Below are positions 8,830 through 19,134 of a DNA stretch of 64,000 nucleotides, in pieces. How positions within the stretch are numbered: the first letter of the stretch is position 1; each line of letters opens with the position of its first letter. The notes beneath the pieces were generated by a model. That model was not told where the DNA came from. It did not search any database and saw only the letters and a list, made by a program, of their open reading frames with translations. The DNA comes from Catenovulum agarivorans DS-2 (GTDB taxonomy: Bacteria > Pseudomonadota > Gammaproteobacteria > Enterobacterales > Alteromonadaceae). Location of the stretch: NCBI RefSeq assembly GCF_000568405.1, contig NZ_ARZY01000016.1:1-64000 (forward strand), given 5' to 3'. The position numbers were made by a program, and so were the translations under genes.

Positions 8830-9825
8830 TTAACGATTGTAAGCACAATAAACTTTAAATTTATTGTCCTCAGCTACCACATCAACTTTGTTAAAGTGGT
8901 CCTGCAATATCTGAGCATACTTCAAAAATCTGTTTGCAACAATATATAAACGGCCATTTGATGTTAATACACTTTTGCAATCTTTTATAAAGCGCTCACT
9001 GATATGGTAGTCTATTTTTATTCCGGTGTGGAAGGGGGGATTGCTAAAAATCCACTGATAGTTTGATGAAATTTTCATTAAACCGTCGGAAATGACCACT
9101 GATCCAACCAGTTCGTTGATTTTTAACGTCTGTTTGCTGCTTTCTACCGCAAGAGAGTCTATGTCACATAAGTCAATTTCACAGGCTGGGTGGTACTTTT
9201 TAATGAAGCTGCCAATAACACCGCAGCCGCATGCAAAATCTAACACTTTACCAGAGATATTGGCGGGTAAATTTTCCAGTAATAATTGGGTGCCATGATC
9301 TAACTCTTTGTGGCTGAAAACGCCTGGTAAGCTCGCGACTTTAACTGTTTTTCCCTTAACATCATAGTTGGATTCAACAAAGTGATATGGTTGGGCTTGA
9401 GTGTCGTTTAACTCTCCGCGCAATAATACACAATGTTTGCCAGAGGCTACTTTGGTTATCTTGTCTAAATGATTGGCAAACAGTTTTGCGCTGCTTTTGA
9501 TGCCACCTTTGTTTTCCCCAACAAAATAGATTATTGTTTTTGTCGGTAAAAAAGATTTTAATTGCTCAACCAACCAAATCGCTTTTTCTTTTGACTTAGG
9601 GAGAAATAGCACTACATTTTTATAATGTTTATTTGGTTTTGTTGGCCATAGGTAGGCTTGATTTCCATTGCAGCTCATTTCCTTAAATAACCAAGTGTCA
9701 GAATTAGAAAAACAGTGGTCAGATAGATCGGCGTTGGTGATGGGGTCGACAAACAAAAACGACTCATCGATGTAATCTGATAAAGTTTTCTTCAATAATT
9801 GACTGGCAAGAGACTGAGTTTGCAT
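8830..9825 (-). CDS. rsmC: 16S rRNA m2G1207 methyltransferase RsmC
   Basis: 331 residues with the two-part RsmC layout: a degenerate N-terminal methyltransferase-like domain (1-160) and an active C-terminal Rossmann domain. The latter has the SAM motif VLDFACGCGVIG (194-205) and the catalytic NPPF (262-265), typical of N2-guanine methylation. LPGVFS before motif I and IVANRFLKY near the end are characteristic of RsmC. It is divergent from the hybrid kinase gene, with 50 bases between the start codons. Confidence 0.88.
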   Translation of the reverse strand: MQTQSLASQLLKKTLSDYIDESFLFVDPITNADLSDHCFSNSDTWLFKEMSCNGNQAYLWPTKPNKHYKNVVLFLPKSKEKAIWLVEQLKSFLPTKTIIYFVGENKGGIKSSAKLFANHLDKITKVASGKHCVLLRGELNDTQAQPYHFVESNYDVKGKTVKVASLPGVFSHKELDHGTQLLLENLPANISGKVLDFACGCGVIGSFIKKYHPACEIDLCDIDSLAVESSKQTLKINELVGSVVISDGLMKISSNYQWIFSNPPFHTGIKIDYHISERFIKDCKSVLTSNGRLYIVANRFLKYAQILQDHFNKVDVVAEDNKFKVYCAYNR

Positions 9826-9875
9826 GATAATTTGGCTGTTCGGTAGTTTTCTTAGAATGATAGATTAACATATTC

Positions 9876-12800
9876 ATGAATAAAGCGGGACGCTGGTTTT
9901 TTGCAAGTTTTGTTGTTGGCGCTACGGGGTTGCTCGTGTTGGCGTTTATTATACAGTCTCACTTGGTGCAATACTTCCAGGCGGAAAAGCAGCAGAATCT
10001 TACAGCACAGGTTGAGTTAGCTTACTCACAAGTTCAAGAGCTGATTAATTTAGAATTAGCTGAATTGTCTGTTTGGACAGAACACCCTTTAGTGGTTGAA
10101 TTTGCCAAACAGCAACTTGAAGTTAGCGATCAACAAACCACAGTGCCTAGCTTGCGTGAAATGGATTATCTGGCGCTATTGATTGAAAATGGCGTGTTAT
10201 CTGATGTGAACTACCACAATACATATATTTTTAGCCCAAGTGGGCAGCAAGTGTGGCAAGCTGAAACCACTATCTCACCGATACAAATACCGACGAGTCA
10301 TCAAGACTATTGGCTTGAACAATTGCACCAAGGTCGTCCAGTTGCGTTGTTTTTAACTGAAAAAGCCGTGCCTGATTTGTTCTTTCCGATATTATTTGCT
10401 GTGCCAGTGGTTGAGCAGAGTAAAGTGATCGCAATACTTGCATTAGAGCTTAACCATGCGTCTAGAATGTCGACAATATTGGATGCTGCGCGTATGTCGG
10501 GTCAAGGGCGTGTATATTTATTCTCTCGTGCTGGAGATATTTTGCTGAGTGACAAGCAGGGAGATAGCGTTCTTGAAGATGGATACCAGATATCAGCAAC
10601 CACTCACACCGATACCAACAAACAGTTTTCTTCGGTAGCAACGAGCACACAACAAACACAAAACTTTTTGTACGCACAAGGCTGGGTAAAGGCCAGAGAT
10701 TTTGGCATCTTGCTCAGTTTACCGCGGGAAATTGTCGACCAAGCGCTGAAAAAAATTCAAGTCGGTATACTGATCTTGGTGTTTTTTGCGTTTATCGTCA
10801 TGCTGGTGCTTATTTTTGTGGTAAATGTCAGTCGCGAGAAATTAAGGAAAAAACAAGATTCTGTGCTGCGCCATCAACAAAGATTGTTGCACGTACAAGA
10901 TCTAGCCCATGTCGCATGTATCGAACTGGATAGCAAAACTAACCAAATTGATTGGTATAGCGGCTTTGAATTTATTGCCGAACTGCTGTCGGTAGACAGT
11001 GTTAAACCTAAGGTGTTATTCCGTCAACTTCACCCAAGCCAGCGTGGTTTAATTTTAGGGCAAATAGATAAAGTTCAGCGTGAGCAAACAAATGCTGAAT
11101 GTGAAGTACATTTTAAAGATAAACTAAGTGATACTAAATTCTTTTTAGCCAAATTTTACTTAAAAGAAAATCCTGGTAGTTATCCAAGTGTTTTAATTTT
11201 AATTACCGACATAACCGAGCAGAAGCTGAAGCAAAAAGAAGCGCTGCAAGCTGAAATTGAGTATAGAGATTTAATTCTGCAAAGCGCACACGATGGAATT
11301 GTTAGTGTGGATGTCAGTGGACAAATTTCTTTGTCTAATGCCGCCAGTGAGATTATGTTGGGTTATAGTCGACGCGAACTGCAACACAAACGTTTGTATC
11401 AATTTATCGATAAACCGTCAGGCCTATCTATGTCGGGTAGTTCGCCATGCACACTAGCTTGCGAGCAACAACAGCCGATTGTTGGGACTTACTGGTTTAG
11501 ACGCAAAGATGGTTCTAGTTTTCCAGCGGATTGCCGAGTTAACCCAATCATTCGTAATGATGAAGCGGTTGGAGCTGTATATTTATTTAGAGATATTTCC
11601 GAGCAACTTAAATTTGAAAGCGAATTAAAAGAGCGCGAGCAGCGGTTTAGGCGAGTCATTGAAGGGACATCTGATGCCACTTTTGACTGGAACATGCTAG
11701 ATAACAAACTTCATTGGAATGCTCGATATTGGGAGATTCTAGATTATCCATATGCACAAGCGCAAAAGCTTGCTGATTCAGCTCATTTTTGGCATGAAAC
11801 TGTTTTTCCAGACGATTTAGATAATTTGATTACCTCCATTCAAGCGCATTTGGTCCACAACAAAAACTTCGATTGTGAATTTAGAGCGTGTAAAAAAACA
11901 GGGGGAACCATATGGTTGCGAGCCCGTGGTCAAGCAATCCGAGAGCAGGGCAAGTTTATTTACATGTCGGGTACCATTTCTGACATTTCTAATATTAAGT
12001 CCGCCGAGCAAGAAAAGCGGGTACTTGAAGAGCAGTTGCGTCACTCACAAAAAATGGAGGCGATTGGTCAGCTAACGGGTGGCATAGCACATGATTTTAA
12101 TAATATTTTAGCCTCAGTGCTTGGTTATGCTGAGCTTATTCAAGATTGTATCGAATTAGAACAAACCAACAAACTGCCTGACTATGTCGAGCAGATTATG
12201 ACCTCAGGTGAACGCGCTCGAGATTTAATTCGTCAAATGATGGTGTTTAGCCGAAATGATACACAAACCACAGAAGCGATAAGCTTAAACAAAGTATTAA
12301 AAGATACTTTAGCTATGGTCCGTCCGTTATTGCCTAGTTCCATTGATACGCAAGTTAATATCGATGCTGATTGTCGAGTATTGGCGAATCCCATCCAACT
12401 GCAGCAGATTATTATGAACCTTGCGATTAATGCGCGTGATGCGATGTCGGAGCGAGGGTTTATTATTGTGGAAACTGAGTTTATGACTTCAGGTGTGCGC
12501 GTGTGTTCGTCTTGTCATAACTCATTTGAAGGTTTGATGGTGTGTATCCGAGTTGAAGATAACGGCAATGGCATTGATGAAGATACGCTCAAGCGCATAT
12601 TTGATCCCTATTTCACCACGAAAGGATTGGGGGAAGGTTCAGGTATGGGGCTGTCCATTGTCCATGGTATTATTCACCAGTTGGGTGGCCATATATTAGT
12701 GGATAGTCAAGTTGGAAAAGGAACGAAGTTTGAGATTTATTTACCCATTGTTTATCAGCCAGAAAAGGAACAAGGCCCACAAACAACAGCTGCAATTGAA

Positions 12801-13190
12801 AATAAACTTTTAACTAACAATATATGTATTGTTGATGATGAATCGGCAATCGCCAGTTATTTGGCAGAAAAACTGTCGATGCATGGCTTTAACTGCCACG
12901 TATACACTGATAGCCGCAGAGCGCTACAGGCACTATCTAAAGATATTGACCAATGTGATTTGTTAATCACAGATCAGACAATGCCGCAAGTGAATGGCAT
13001 TGAGCTGGCTAACCAACTTAAACAAATTAAATCTGACTTAGCGGTTATTCTAATGACAGGGTACAGTGAGCAGGTTAACGACAAAAACATTCAACAGTTT
13101 GATGTGGATGGTTTTATTGCTAAACCCATAGATTCCAAACAATTATTGAACTTAGTCAGCCAAACCTTGCAATCCAAGCAGATTAAGTAA
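9876..13190 (+). CDS. Hybrid sensor histidine kinase with three PAS domains and a receiver
   Basis: 1104 residues. The N-terminus has a membrane helix (about 6-28), a large periplasmic Cache-like domain (about 30-290) and a second helix (296-317). Three PAS/PAC units follow (about 335-450, 460-580, 588-712), then HisKA with H739 in TGGIAHDFNN, an HATPase with DNGNGID and GEGSGMGLSIVHG, and a receiver with D1033 in ITDQTMPQ. A CSSCHNSFEG insert sits between the ATPase N and G1 boxes, as in many kinases of this subclass. There is no HPt domain and no DNA-binding partner nearby. The ligand is unknown; Cache domains usually bind small metabolites. Confidence 0.88.
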   Translation: MNKAGRWFFASFVVGATGLLVLAFIIQSHLVQYFQAEKQQNLTAQVELAYSQVQELINLELAELSVWTEHPLVVEFAKQQLEVSDQQTTVPSLREMDYLALLIENGVLSDVNYHNTYIFSPSGQQVWQAETTISPIQIPTSHQDYWLEQLHQGRPVALFLTEKAVPDLFFPILFAVPVVEQSKVIAILALELNHASRMSTILDAARMSGQGRVYLFSRAGDILLSDKQGDSVLEDGYQISATTHTDTNKQFSSVATSTQQTQNFLYAQGWVKARDFGILLSLPREIVDQALKKIQVGILILVFFAFIVMLVLIFVVNVSREKLRKKQDSVLRHQQRLLHVQDLAHVACIELDSKTNQIDWYSGFEFIAELLSVDSVKPKVLFRQLHPSQRGLILGQIDKVQREQTNAECEVHFKDKLSDTKFFLAKFYLKENPGSYPSVLILITDITEQKLKQKEALQAEIEYRDLILQSAHDGIVSVDVSGQISLSNAASEIMLGYSRRELQHKRLYQFIDKPSGLSMSGSSPCTLACEQQQPIVGTYWFRRKDGSSFPADCRVNPIIRNDEAVGAVYLFRDISEQLKFESELKEREQRFRRVIEGTSDATFDWNMLDNKLHWNARYWEILDYPYAQAQKLADSAHFWHETVFPDDLDNLITSIQAHLVHNKNFDCEFRACKKTGGTIWLRARGQAIREQGKFIYMSGTISDISNIKSAEQEKRVLEEQLRHSQKMEAIGQLTGGIAHDFNNILASVLGYAELIQDCIELEQTNKLPDYVEQIMTSGERARDLIRQMMVFSRNDTQTTEAISLNKVLKDTLAMVRPLLPSSIDTQVNIDADCRVLANPIQLQQIIMNLAINARDAMSERGFIIVETEFMTSGVRVCSSCHNSFEGLMVCIRVEDNGNGIDEDTLKRIFDPYFTTKGLGEGSGMGLSIVHGIIHQLGGHILVDSQVGKGTKFEIYLPIVYQPEKEQGPQTTAAIENKLLTNNICIVDDESAIASYLAEKLSMHGFNCHVYTDSRRALQALSKDIDQCDLLITDQTMPQVNGIELANQLKQIKSDLAVILMTGYSEQVNDKNIQQFDVDGFIAKPIDSKQLLNLVSQTLQSKQIK

Positions 13191-13227
13191 AATGAACATA
13201 TCAAATAACAAAATCGATTATCAATTT

Positions 13228-13252
13228 TGCTTAGAATGCATTATTCTAAGCA
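13228..13252. promoter_or_regulatory. Perfect 10-bp inverted repeat upstream of cysD
   Basis: TGCTTAGAAT, a GCATT spacer, then ATTCTAAGCA form a perfect palindrome, directly followed by TATAAT at 13253-13258. It sits 42 bases before the cysD start. It could be an operator overlapping the cys promoter, or the terminator of the upstream kinase gene, although the T-run after it is poor. Confidence 0.45.
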
Positions 13253-13293
13253 TATAATTTTATGAACCCTTTATGACAGAAGAAGCGCATACC

Positions 13294-14202
13294 ATGTCTG
13301 AACATAGATTGACTCATTTGAAACAGCTAGAAGCTGAATCTATACATATTATTCGTGAAGTTGTCGCAGAGTTTGAAAATCCGGTTATGTTGTATTCAAT
13401 CGGTAAAGACTCATCCGTGTTATTGCACTTAGCACGTAAGGCATTTTATCCTGCGAAAATACCATTTCCTTTATTACATGTTGATACAACCTGGAAATTC
13501 CGTGAGATGGTTGAGTTTCGTGATCGCATCGCCAAAGAATACGGCTTTGACTTGTTAGTTCATATCAACCAAGAAGGTGTTGATATGAATGTGGGGCCGT
13601 TTACTCACGGCAGTGCAAAACACACTGATATCATGAAAACGCAAAGCTTAAAACAAGCCTTAAATAAATACGGTTTTGATGCTGCATTTGGTGGTGCGCG
13701 TCGTGATGAAGAAAAGTCTCGTGCAAAAGAGCGTGTATATTCATTCCGTGATAAAAATCATAGATGGGACCCAAAAAATCAGCGCCCAGAATTATGGAAT
13801 GTTTACAACAGTAAAATTGATAAAGGCGAAAGCATTCGTGTATTCCCATTATCAAACTGGACTGAGTTAGATATCTGGCAATACATTTATCTAGAAAACA
13901 TTGATATTCCATCATTGTACTTTGCAAAAGAGCGTCCAGTGGTTGAGCGTGATGGCGTTAAAATTATGGTTGATGATGACCGTATGCCATTAGAGCCAGG
14001 TGAAGAGCCAACAATGGAAATGGTGCGTTTCCGTACATTAGGTTGTTATCCATTAACGGGGGCGGTGAATTCCACAGCAGCCACTTTGCCTGAAATCATT
14101 CAAGAAATGTTGTTAACCTCTACTTCAGAGCGTCAAGGTCGCGTGATCGATAGCGATTCTTCAGGCTCAATGGAGAAGAAGAAAATTGAAGGTTACTTCT
14201 AA
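13294..14202 (+). CDS. cysD: Sulfate adenylyltransferase subunit 2
   Basis: Small catalytic subunit of ATP sulfurylase, which activates sulfate to APS together with CysN. Shows the PP-loop motif SIGKDSSV, the [15 protein letters not shown] block and the C-terminal ERQGRVID. The ATG at 13294 gives 302 residues, the same as E. coli CysD. An in-frame ATG at 13273 would add seven and has a poorer upstream site. It is the first gene of a five-gene operon with short spacers (6, 12, 14 and 9 bases). Confidence 0.96.
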   Translation: MSEHRLTHLKQLEAESIHIIREVVAEFENPVMLYSIGKDSSVLLHLARKAFYPAKIPFPLLHVDTTWKFREMVEFRDRIAKEYGFDLLVHINQEGVDMNVGPFTHGSAKHTDIMKTQSLKQALNKYGFDAAFGGARRDEEKSRAKERVYSFRDKNHRWDPKNQRPELWNVYNSKIDKGESIRVFPLSNWTELDIWQYIYLENIDIPSLYFAKERPVVERDGVKIMVDDDRMPLEPGEEPTMEMVRFRTLGCYPLTGAVNSTAATLPEIIQEMLLTSTSERQGRVIDSDSSGSMEKKKIEGYF

Positions 14203-14208
14203 AACGGA

Positions 14209-15180
14209 ATGACGATGCAAAACTACATTGATGTTTTTAATGGTGATGCCGACGGAATTTGCGCTTTATTGCAGCTGCGTTTAGCTAACCCACAAACTAG
14301 CACTTTAGTCACCGGCGTTAAGCGTGATATTAAGTTGTTAGAGAGAGTGCAGGCTAAAGCAGGTGATAAAGTCACAGTGCTTGATGTTTCCATGGACAAA
14401 AATAAAACGCCTTTGTTAGCGCTGCTTGAGCAACAAGTTGAGGTTTTTTATTGTGACCATCATTTTGCCGGCGAAATACCACAAAATGACCAGCTTGAAA
14501 GCTTAATTGATACTGCAGCGGATACTTGCACTAGCCTATTGATCAATCAATACCTTAACGGCCAATTTGTCAATTGGGCGATTGCTGCTGCTTATGGCGA
14601 TAATATGTTGGTTGCCGCAGAAAAGTTGGCTGATGAACAAGGTTTAACTGCTGAACAAAAAGCACAATTAAAAGCTTTAGGTATTGCGATTAATTACAAC
14701 GGCTATGGCGCAACGGTTGCTGATTTACACTATGCACCAGACCAGCTGTTTAAGCTATTGTTAGCTTATTCAGACCCGCTTGAAATGATTAGTGAGCAAG
14801 CAGATATTTATACCAAGCTGATTGCGAACTACCAAGCGGATATGCAGCAAGCTGAACAAGCTAAATTGTTGCATCAAAGCGCAGCAGGAAAAATTTTTGT
14901 TTTGCCGAATCAAGCTTGGGCTCGCCGAGTATCCGGTGTATGGGGCAATGATTTAGCCAACCGTGCACCTGTAGATGCTCATGCTGTATTAACTGAATTG
15001 CCACAAGGTGGTTATTTAGTATCGGTGCGAGCACCGAAAGAAAATGCCTTTGGTGCTGATGAATTATGCATGAAGTTTGCTACCGGCGGCGGCCGCAAAG
15101 CAGCGGCAGGCATCAATGAGTTACCAGAATCAGAATTATCCAGATTTATCGCTGAATTTGATCAGCAATACACAGTTTAA
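14209..15180 (+). CDS. DHH-family phosphoesterase within the cys operon
   Basis: 323 residues. An N-terminal DHH domain has FNGDADG (D13 and D15) and YCDHHF (D83-H84-H85), the metal-binding signature. A C-terminal DHHA1-like end has the glycine-rich FATGGGRKAAAGI. It lies between cysD and cysN with gaps of 6 and 12 bases, so it is co-transcribed with sulfate activation genes. Known DHH enzymes include NrnA, which degrades nanoRNA and also dephosphorylates pAp, the by-product of PAPS reduction. A pAp phosphatase role here is therefore attractive, but it is inference. The start could also be the ATG at 14215. Confidence 0.85.
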   Translation: MTMQNYIDVFNGDADGICALLQLRLANPQTSTLVTGVKRDIKLLERVQAKAGDKVTVLDVSMDKNKTPLLALLEQQVEVFYCDHHFAGEIPQNDQLESLIDTAADTCTSLLINQYLNGQFVNWAIAAAYGDNMLVAAEKLADEQGLTAEQKAQLKALGIAINYNGYGATVADLHYAPDQLFKLLLAYSDPLEMISEQADIYTKLIANYQADMQQAEQAKLLHQSAAGKIFVLPNQAWARRVSGVWGNDLANRAPVDAHAVLTELPQGGYLVSVRAPKENAFGADELCMKFATGGGRKAAAGINELPESELSRFIAEFDQQYTV

Positions 15181-15192
15181 GAGGAATGCTTT

Positions 15193-16608
15193 ATGTCGCA
15201 TCAATCTGACTTGATCGAAAAAGATATATTGGCTTATCTAAAAGAGCATGAAAATAAAGAATTATTGCGCTTTTTAACATGCGGAAGCGTAGACGATGGT
15301 AAAAGTACTTTAATTGGTCGTTTACTTCATGACTCAAAAATGATTTATGAAGATCAGCTTGCAGCTATCACCCAAGACAGTAAAAAGTCTGGCACCACAG
15401 GTGATCAAGTTGATTTAGCATTATTGGTTGATGGTTTACAATCAGAGCGCGAGCAAGGTATTACCATTGATGTTGCTTACCGTTATTTCTCAACGTCAAA
15501 GCGCAAGTTTATAATTGCCGATACCCCAGGACATGAGCAATATACGCGTAACATGGCAACAGGTGCATCTACCTGTGATTTAGCCATCATCTTAATTGAT
15601 GCGCGTGCAGGTGTTAAAACTCAAACTAAGCGCCATAGTTTTATCGTTGACTTGCTTGGCATCAAACACGTTGTTGTAGCTGTTAACAAGATGGACTTAG
15701 TTGACTATAGCGAAGATGTTTATAACAAAATCAAAGAAGACTACTTAGATTTTGCACAAGAGTTAAACATCACAGATATTCGTTTTGCGCCTATGTCAGC
15801 GCTTAAAGGTGACAATGTTGTAAACAAGGGTGATGAAATGCCTTGGTATGAAGGCGAAACCTTGATGCAAATGTTGGAAAGTGTGCAAATTGCTGCTGAC
15901 CGCAACTTGGCTGATTTCCGTATGCCTGTGCAATATGTTAATCGTCCGCACCTGAATTACCGTGGTTTTGCCGGTACAATTGCTTCAGGCATTGTGCGTG
16001 TAGGTGACGAAATTACCGCTATGCCTTCTGGTAAAACGTCAAAAGTAAAATCAATTGACACCTTTGATGGCGAGCTTAAAGAAGCATTTGCGCCAATGTC
16101 AGTAACTTTGACGTTAGAAGACGAAATTGATATCAGCCGTGGCGATGTTATTTCTTCATCCGCATCTTTACCTAAAGTTGCTCAAGCTGTGTCAGCGCAC
16201 ATAGTTTGGATGGCGGAAGATGCGATGCAGCCAGGTAAGATGTACGACTTTAAATTAGGGACTAAAACAACCAGTGGCCAAGTGAATCAAGTTGACTACC
16301 GTATTAATGTTAATACGCTAGCGCATGAAGATACTCAAGCTTTGGCTTTAAATGAAATCGGTGTGTGCGAAGTTCAACTTAATGCACCTGTTGTAATTGA
16401 ACAGTATGAGCACAATCGAGCGTTAGGTAGCTTTATCGTCATTGACCGTTTAACTAATGTAACAGTTGGTGCGGGGATGATCATTCAACAGGCGGAAGGT
16501 AAACAAACTAAACAACAATTCTCTGAATTTGAATTGGAGTTAAATCAATTAGTGCGTAAACACTTCCCACATTGGCAAGCAGTTGATCTGCGTGATTTAC
16601 TTAAATAA
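15193..16608 (+). CDS. cysN: Sulfate adenylyltransferase subunit 1 (GTPase)
   Basis: EF-Tu-like GTPase subunit whose GTP hydrolysis drives APS formation by CysD. Has the P-loop GSVDDGKST (31-39), switch [13 protein letters not shown] and NKMDLVD, followed by two beta-barrel domains. The 471 residues match E. coli CysN (475). It ends without a fused APS kinase; cysC is a separate gene downstream after the permease. Confidence 0.96.
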   Translation: MSHQSDLIEKDILAYLKEHENKELLRFLTCGSVDDGKSTLIGRLLHDSKMIYEDQLAAITQDSKKSGTTGDQVDLALLVDGLQSEREQGITIDVAYRYFSTSKRKFIIADTPGHEQYTRNMATGASTCDLAIILIDARAGVKTQTKRHSFIVDLLGIKHVVVAVNKMDLVDYSEDVYNKIKEDYLDFAQELNITDIRFAPMSALKGDNVVNKGDEMPWYEGETLMQMLESVQIAADRNLADFRMPVQYVNRPHLNYRGFAGTIASGIVRVGDEITAMPSGKTSKVKSIDTFDGELKEAFAPMSVTLTLEDEIDISRGDVISSSASLPKVAQAVSAHIVWMAEDAMQPGKMYDFKLGTKTTSGQVNQVDYRINVNTLAHEDTQALALNEIGVCEVQLNAPVVIEQYEHNRALGSFIVIDRLTNVTVGAGMIIQQAEGKQTKQQFSEFELELNQLVRKHFPHWQAVDLRDLLK

Positions 16609-16622
16609 TCAAATAGATTTAT

Positions 16623-18347
16623 ATGCTAATGGAACAGGCTGCAACCGCAGCCATCTTTGTTGGAACCATAGGCGCGCTGGTTTTTTCGCACTGGCGCGCG
16701 TCTAATATATTTAGCGCCGCAGTATTGGCGCTATTTGCCTGTCAACTTGTTACAATAGAAACAACCCTTGAAAAAGCGGTTAATCCCGGCGTCGTCACTC
16801 TACTGGCCTTGATGTTGGCTTCACGTGCACTAGAGCGCACAAGTTTACTTAAGCTATTTGCGCGCAATGCGCTTGAGCAGAACGAGAACAAAACCTTAAT
16901 TAAGCTGACTACATTATCTGCTTTTGCCTCGTCGTTTTTAAACAATACTGCTGTGGTGGCGGCTTTGTTACGGCCGATTAAAAACCAAAATAAAATTGCA
17001 GCATCTAAGCTCCTTATTCCATTGAGTTACGCGGCTATTTTGGGTGGAACAACAACCTTAGTTGGTACTTCAACCAATATGGTAGTCAACAGTTTTTGGA
17101 TGGATGCAGGCTACCCAAGTTTAGGCTTTTTTGAATTTTTCCCTGTTGGTATTGCACTGGTTGCTGCTGGTTTATTGGTGATGTTGCTGCGCAAACAAGC
17201 ATTGCCTAACAATCATGTAAAAGAAGAACAAAAACAATACTTTGTCGATATTAAAGTTAAAGCCGACTCACCACTGGTTGGCCACACCATTCATGACAAT
17301 CATTTACGCAATTTAAACAGTTTTTTCTTGGTCGAAATTATTCGTCGAGGTCAATCTATTGCACCCGTGCGGCCAAGCCATATGATTGAAGCTGGCGATA
17401 GACTGGTTTTTTCTGGCGAAATTAGTCATATCGAAGAATTACAAACTTTGCCAGGGGTTAAGTTTTTTGCCGAACACACTGGTTTAATGAGTGATAATTT
17501 GGTTGAAGTTGTACTTACCAGTGGGTCTAACATAGTTGGCAAAACATTAAAATCAGTCGGCTTTCGTGCCATGTTTGATGCAGCTGTGGTCGGTTTGAAG
17601 CGCAATGGTTTAAGTGTGCCAGGTAAACTGGGTGAGGTTACATTACAAGAAGGTGACAACCTGTTGTTAGCGGCGGGGCGAGATTTTAAAAGTCGCAAAA
17701 ATCTCGACAAGCACTTTATCTTAGTATCAGATGTAAATGTCGAACAACCTTTGCCAGCTAAAACAAATAATTTGGTCGTGGTCGGTTTTATGACTGTAAT
17801 GGCTTTGGCTGTATTTGAAGTTGTGCCTTTGCTGCAAGGTCTGGTGTTTTTTATTGCGGCCACGTTAGCAGCTAAAGTTGTTAAAACCGCCGAGTTAAAG
17901 CGCTTGTTTCCTTTTGACCTGTGGTTAATTATTACTGCTGCACTCACACTCGCTGAAGCTATGCAGCAAACTGGCCTTAGCCAAACTTTGGCTGATGGTA
18001 TTCATAGTGTATTTAGTCAGTACTCTGTGTGGGTTGCGTTTATTGGTATATTGGTTGCTACCGTTGTGCTAACCGAGCTGATTACTAATAATGCTGCCGC
18101 TGCATTGATGTTTCCAATTGCTATGGGACTAGCTGAGAGTTTTGCCGCGAGTCCTTTGTCGTTTGTAATGGCTATTGCGTTTGGTGCTAGTGCAAGCTTT
18201 TTAAGCCCTTATGGCTATCAAACCAACTTGCTTGTATTTAATACGGGTGGGTATAAATTTACAGATTTTGTACGTTATGGTTTTCCGGTTACGCTTGTTT
18301 ATGTCACACTGACCGCCATACTCGTACCCTACTTTTTTCCGTTTTAA
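16623..18347 (+). CDS. SLC13-family permease with RCK_C domains, probable sulfate transporter
   Basis: 574 residues. Membrane helices flank a soluble middle (about 195-365) with two RCK_C/TrkA-C-like domains, the layout of the SLC13/DASS anion permeases. FLNNTAVVAALL and TTLVGTSTNMVVN near the N-terminus, and ELITNNAAAALMFPIA near the C-terminus, are the paired SNT-type signatures. Its place between cysN and cysC points to sulfate uptake feeding the activation enzymes, as for related permeases of cys operons. An ATG two codons downstream of the chosen start is also possible. Confidence 0.88.
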   Translation: MLMEQAATAAIFVGTIGALVFSHWRASNIFSAAVLALFACQLVTIETTLEKAVNPGVVTLLALMLASRALERTSLLKLFARNALEQNENKTLIKLTTLSAFASSFLNNTAVVAALLRPIKNQNKIAASKLLIPLSYAAILGGTTTLVGTSTNMVVNSFWMDAGYPSLGFFEFFPVGIALVAAGLLVMLLRKQALPNNHVKEEQKQYFVDIKVKADSPLVGHTIHDNHLRNLNSFFLVEIIRRGQSIAPVRPSHMIEAGDRLVFSGEISHIEELQTLPGVKFFAEHTGLMSDNLVEVVLTSGSNIVGKTLKSVGFRAMFDAAVVGLKRNGLSVPGKLGEVTLQEGDNLLLAAGRDFKSRKNLDKHFILVSDVNVEQPLPAKTNNLVVVGFMTVMALAVFEVVPLLQGLVFFIAATLAAKVVKTAELKRLFPFDLWLIITAALTLAEAMQQTGLSQTLADGIHSVFSQYSVWVAFIGILVATVVLTELITNNAAAALMFPIAMGLAESFAASPLSFVMAIAFGASASFLSPYGYQTNLLVFNTGGYKFTDFVRYGFPVTLVYVTLTAILVPYFFPF

Positions 18348-18356
18348 GGTTTAATC

Positions 18357-18953
18357 ATGAACGAAAATATTGTTTGGCATCCAACACAAGTTGACAAAGC
18401 GCAACGTGCTCAGCAGAAAAATCAAAAGCCGTGCATTTTATGGTTTACTGGGCTAAGCGGCTCGGGCAAATCTACAGTGGCTAATGCTGTTGAAAGTAAG
18501 TTATTTGAAGCGAATGTACATTCGTATTTATTAGACGGTGACAATGTTCGCCACGGCATCAATAAAGATTTAACTTTTAGTGATGAAGATCGCATTGAGA
18601 ATATTCGTCGCATTGGTGAAATTAGCAAGTTATTTGTTGATTCGGGTTTAATTGTATTAACTGCGTTTATTTCACCTTTTAGAGCTGATCGTCAAATGGT
18701 ACGTGATTTAGTTGGTGACGGTGAATTTATTGAGGTGTTTATTGATACGCCGATTGAAGTGTGTGAGCAGCGCGATCCTAAAGGTTTGTATAAAAAAGCG
18801 CGCAGTGGTGAAATTAAACAATTTACTGGCATTGATTCTCCTTATGAAGCGCCAGAGCGTCCTGAAATTGTTGTTAAAACGGCTGAGTTAACCATTGAAG
18901 GTTGTGCTGATTTAGTTTTAGAGCATTTGCGTGCTAAGGGCTATTTAGCTTAG
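18357..18953 (+). CDS. cysC: Adenylylsulfate kinase
   Basis: Phosphorylates APS to PAPS. Has the Walker A GLSGSGKS (32-39), DGDNVRHGI, and the C-terminal [14 protein letters not shown] typical of CysC. 198 residues, as in E. coli (201). It is the last gene of the cysD-DHH-cysN-permease-cysC operon. CysH and CysIJ, which would reduce PAPS, are not in the window. Confidence 0.96.
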   Translation: MNENIVWHPTQVDKAQRAQQKNQKPCILWFTGLSGSGKSTVANAVESKLFEANVHSYLLDGDNVRHGINKDLTFSDEDRIENIRRIGEISKLFVDSGLIVLTAFISPFRADRQMVRDLVGDGEFIEVFIDTPIEVCEQRDPKGLYKKARSGEIKQFTGIDSPYEAPERPEIVVKTAELTIEGCADLVLEHLRAKGYLA

Positions 18954-19035
18954 TTTTTCCTTTCACTTTTAGTGGCTGCGGAATCGTGCAACTAAATTCA
19001 AGGTCAATGGGGTCTTGCTCACAAAACCGCTTCAA

Positions 19036-19049
19036 GCACATCCATGTGC
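19036..19049. repeat. Short hairpin in the cysC-yrfG intergenic region
   Basis: GCACAT-CC-ATGTGC. It is one of two small stem-loops packed in the 265-base gap after cysC, beside the degenerate repeats described below. No coding potential is seen. Confidence 0.4.
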
Positions 19050-19055
19050 CGCTCC

Positions 19056-19077
19056 CACAAGATATCCCTATCTTGTG
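19056..19077. repeat. 9-bp perfect stem-loop
   Basis: CACAAGATA and TATCTTGTG around a TCCC loop. It runs into the first copy of a dispersed degenerate repeat. It could be a decayed mobile or REP-like element, or part of a terminator region after cysC. Confidence 0.5.
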
Positions 19078-19110
19078 AAGTTTTGTTCGCAACACGCCCA
19101 TTTACCTTTT
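19077..19110 (+). repeat. Degenerate dispersed repeat, copy A
   Basis: Begins GAAGTTTTG and continues into a C-rich, then T-rich stretch (CACGCCCA...ACCTTTT). The same pattern recurs at 19135-19180 and 47795-47836. Similarity was judged by eye. Confidence 0.4.
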
Positions 19111-19134
19111 AGTTTCTGGTGGTGCTACCGTTTG

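Noticed and set aside
17426-17947. Long open frame (173 codons) on the minus strand within the permease gene
   Set aside because: It lies wholly antisense to a well-conserved membrane permease and has no ribosome-binding site or family pattern.
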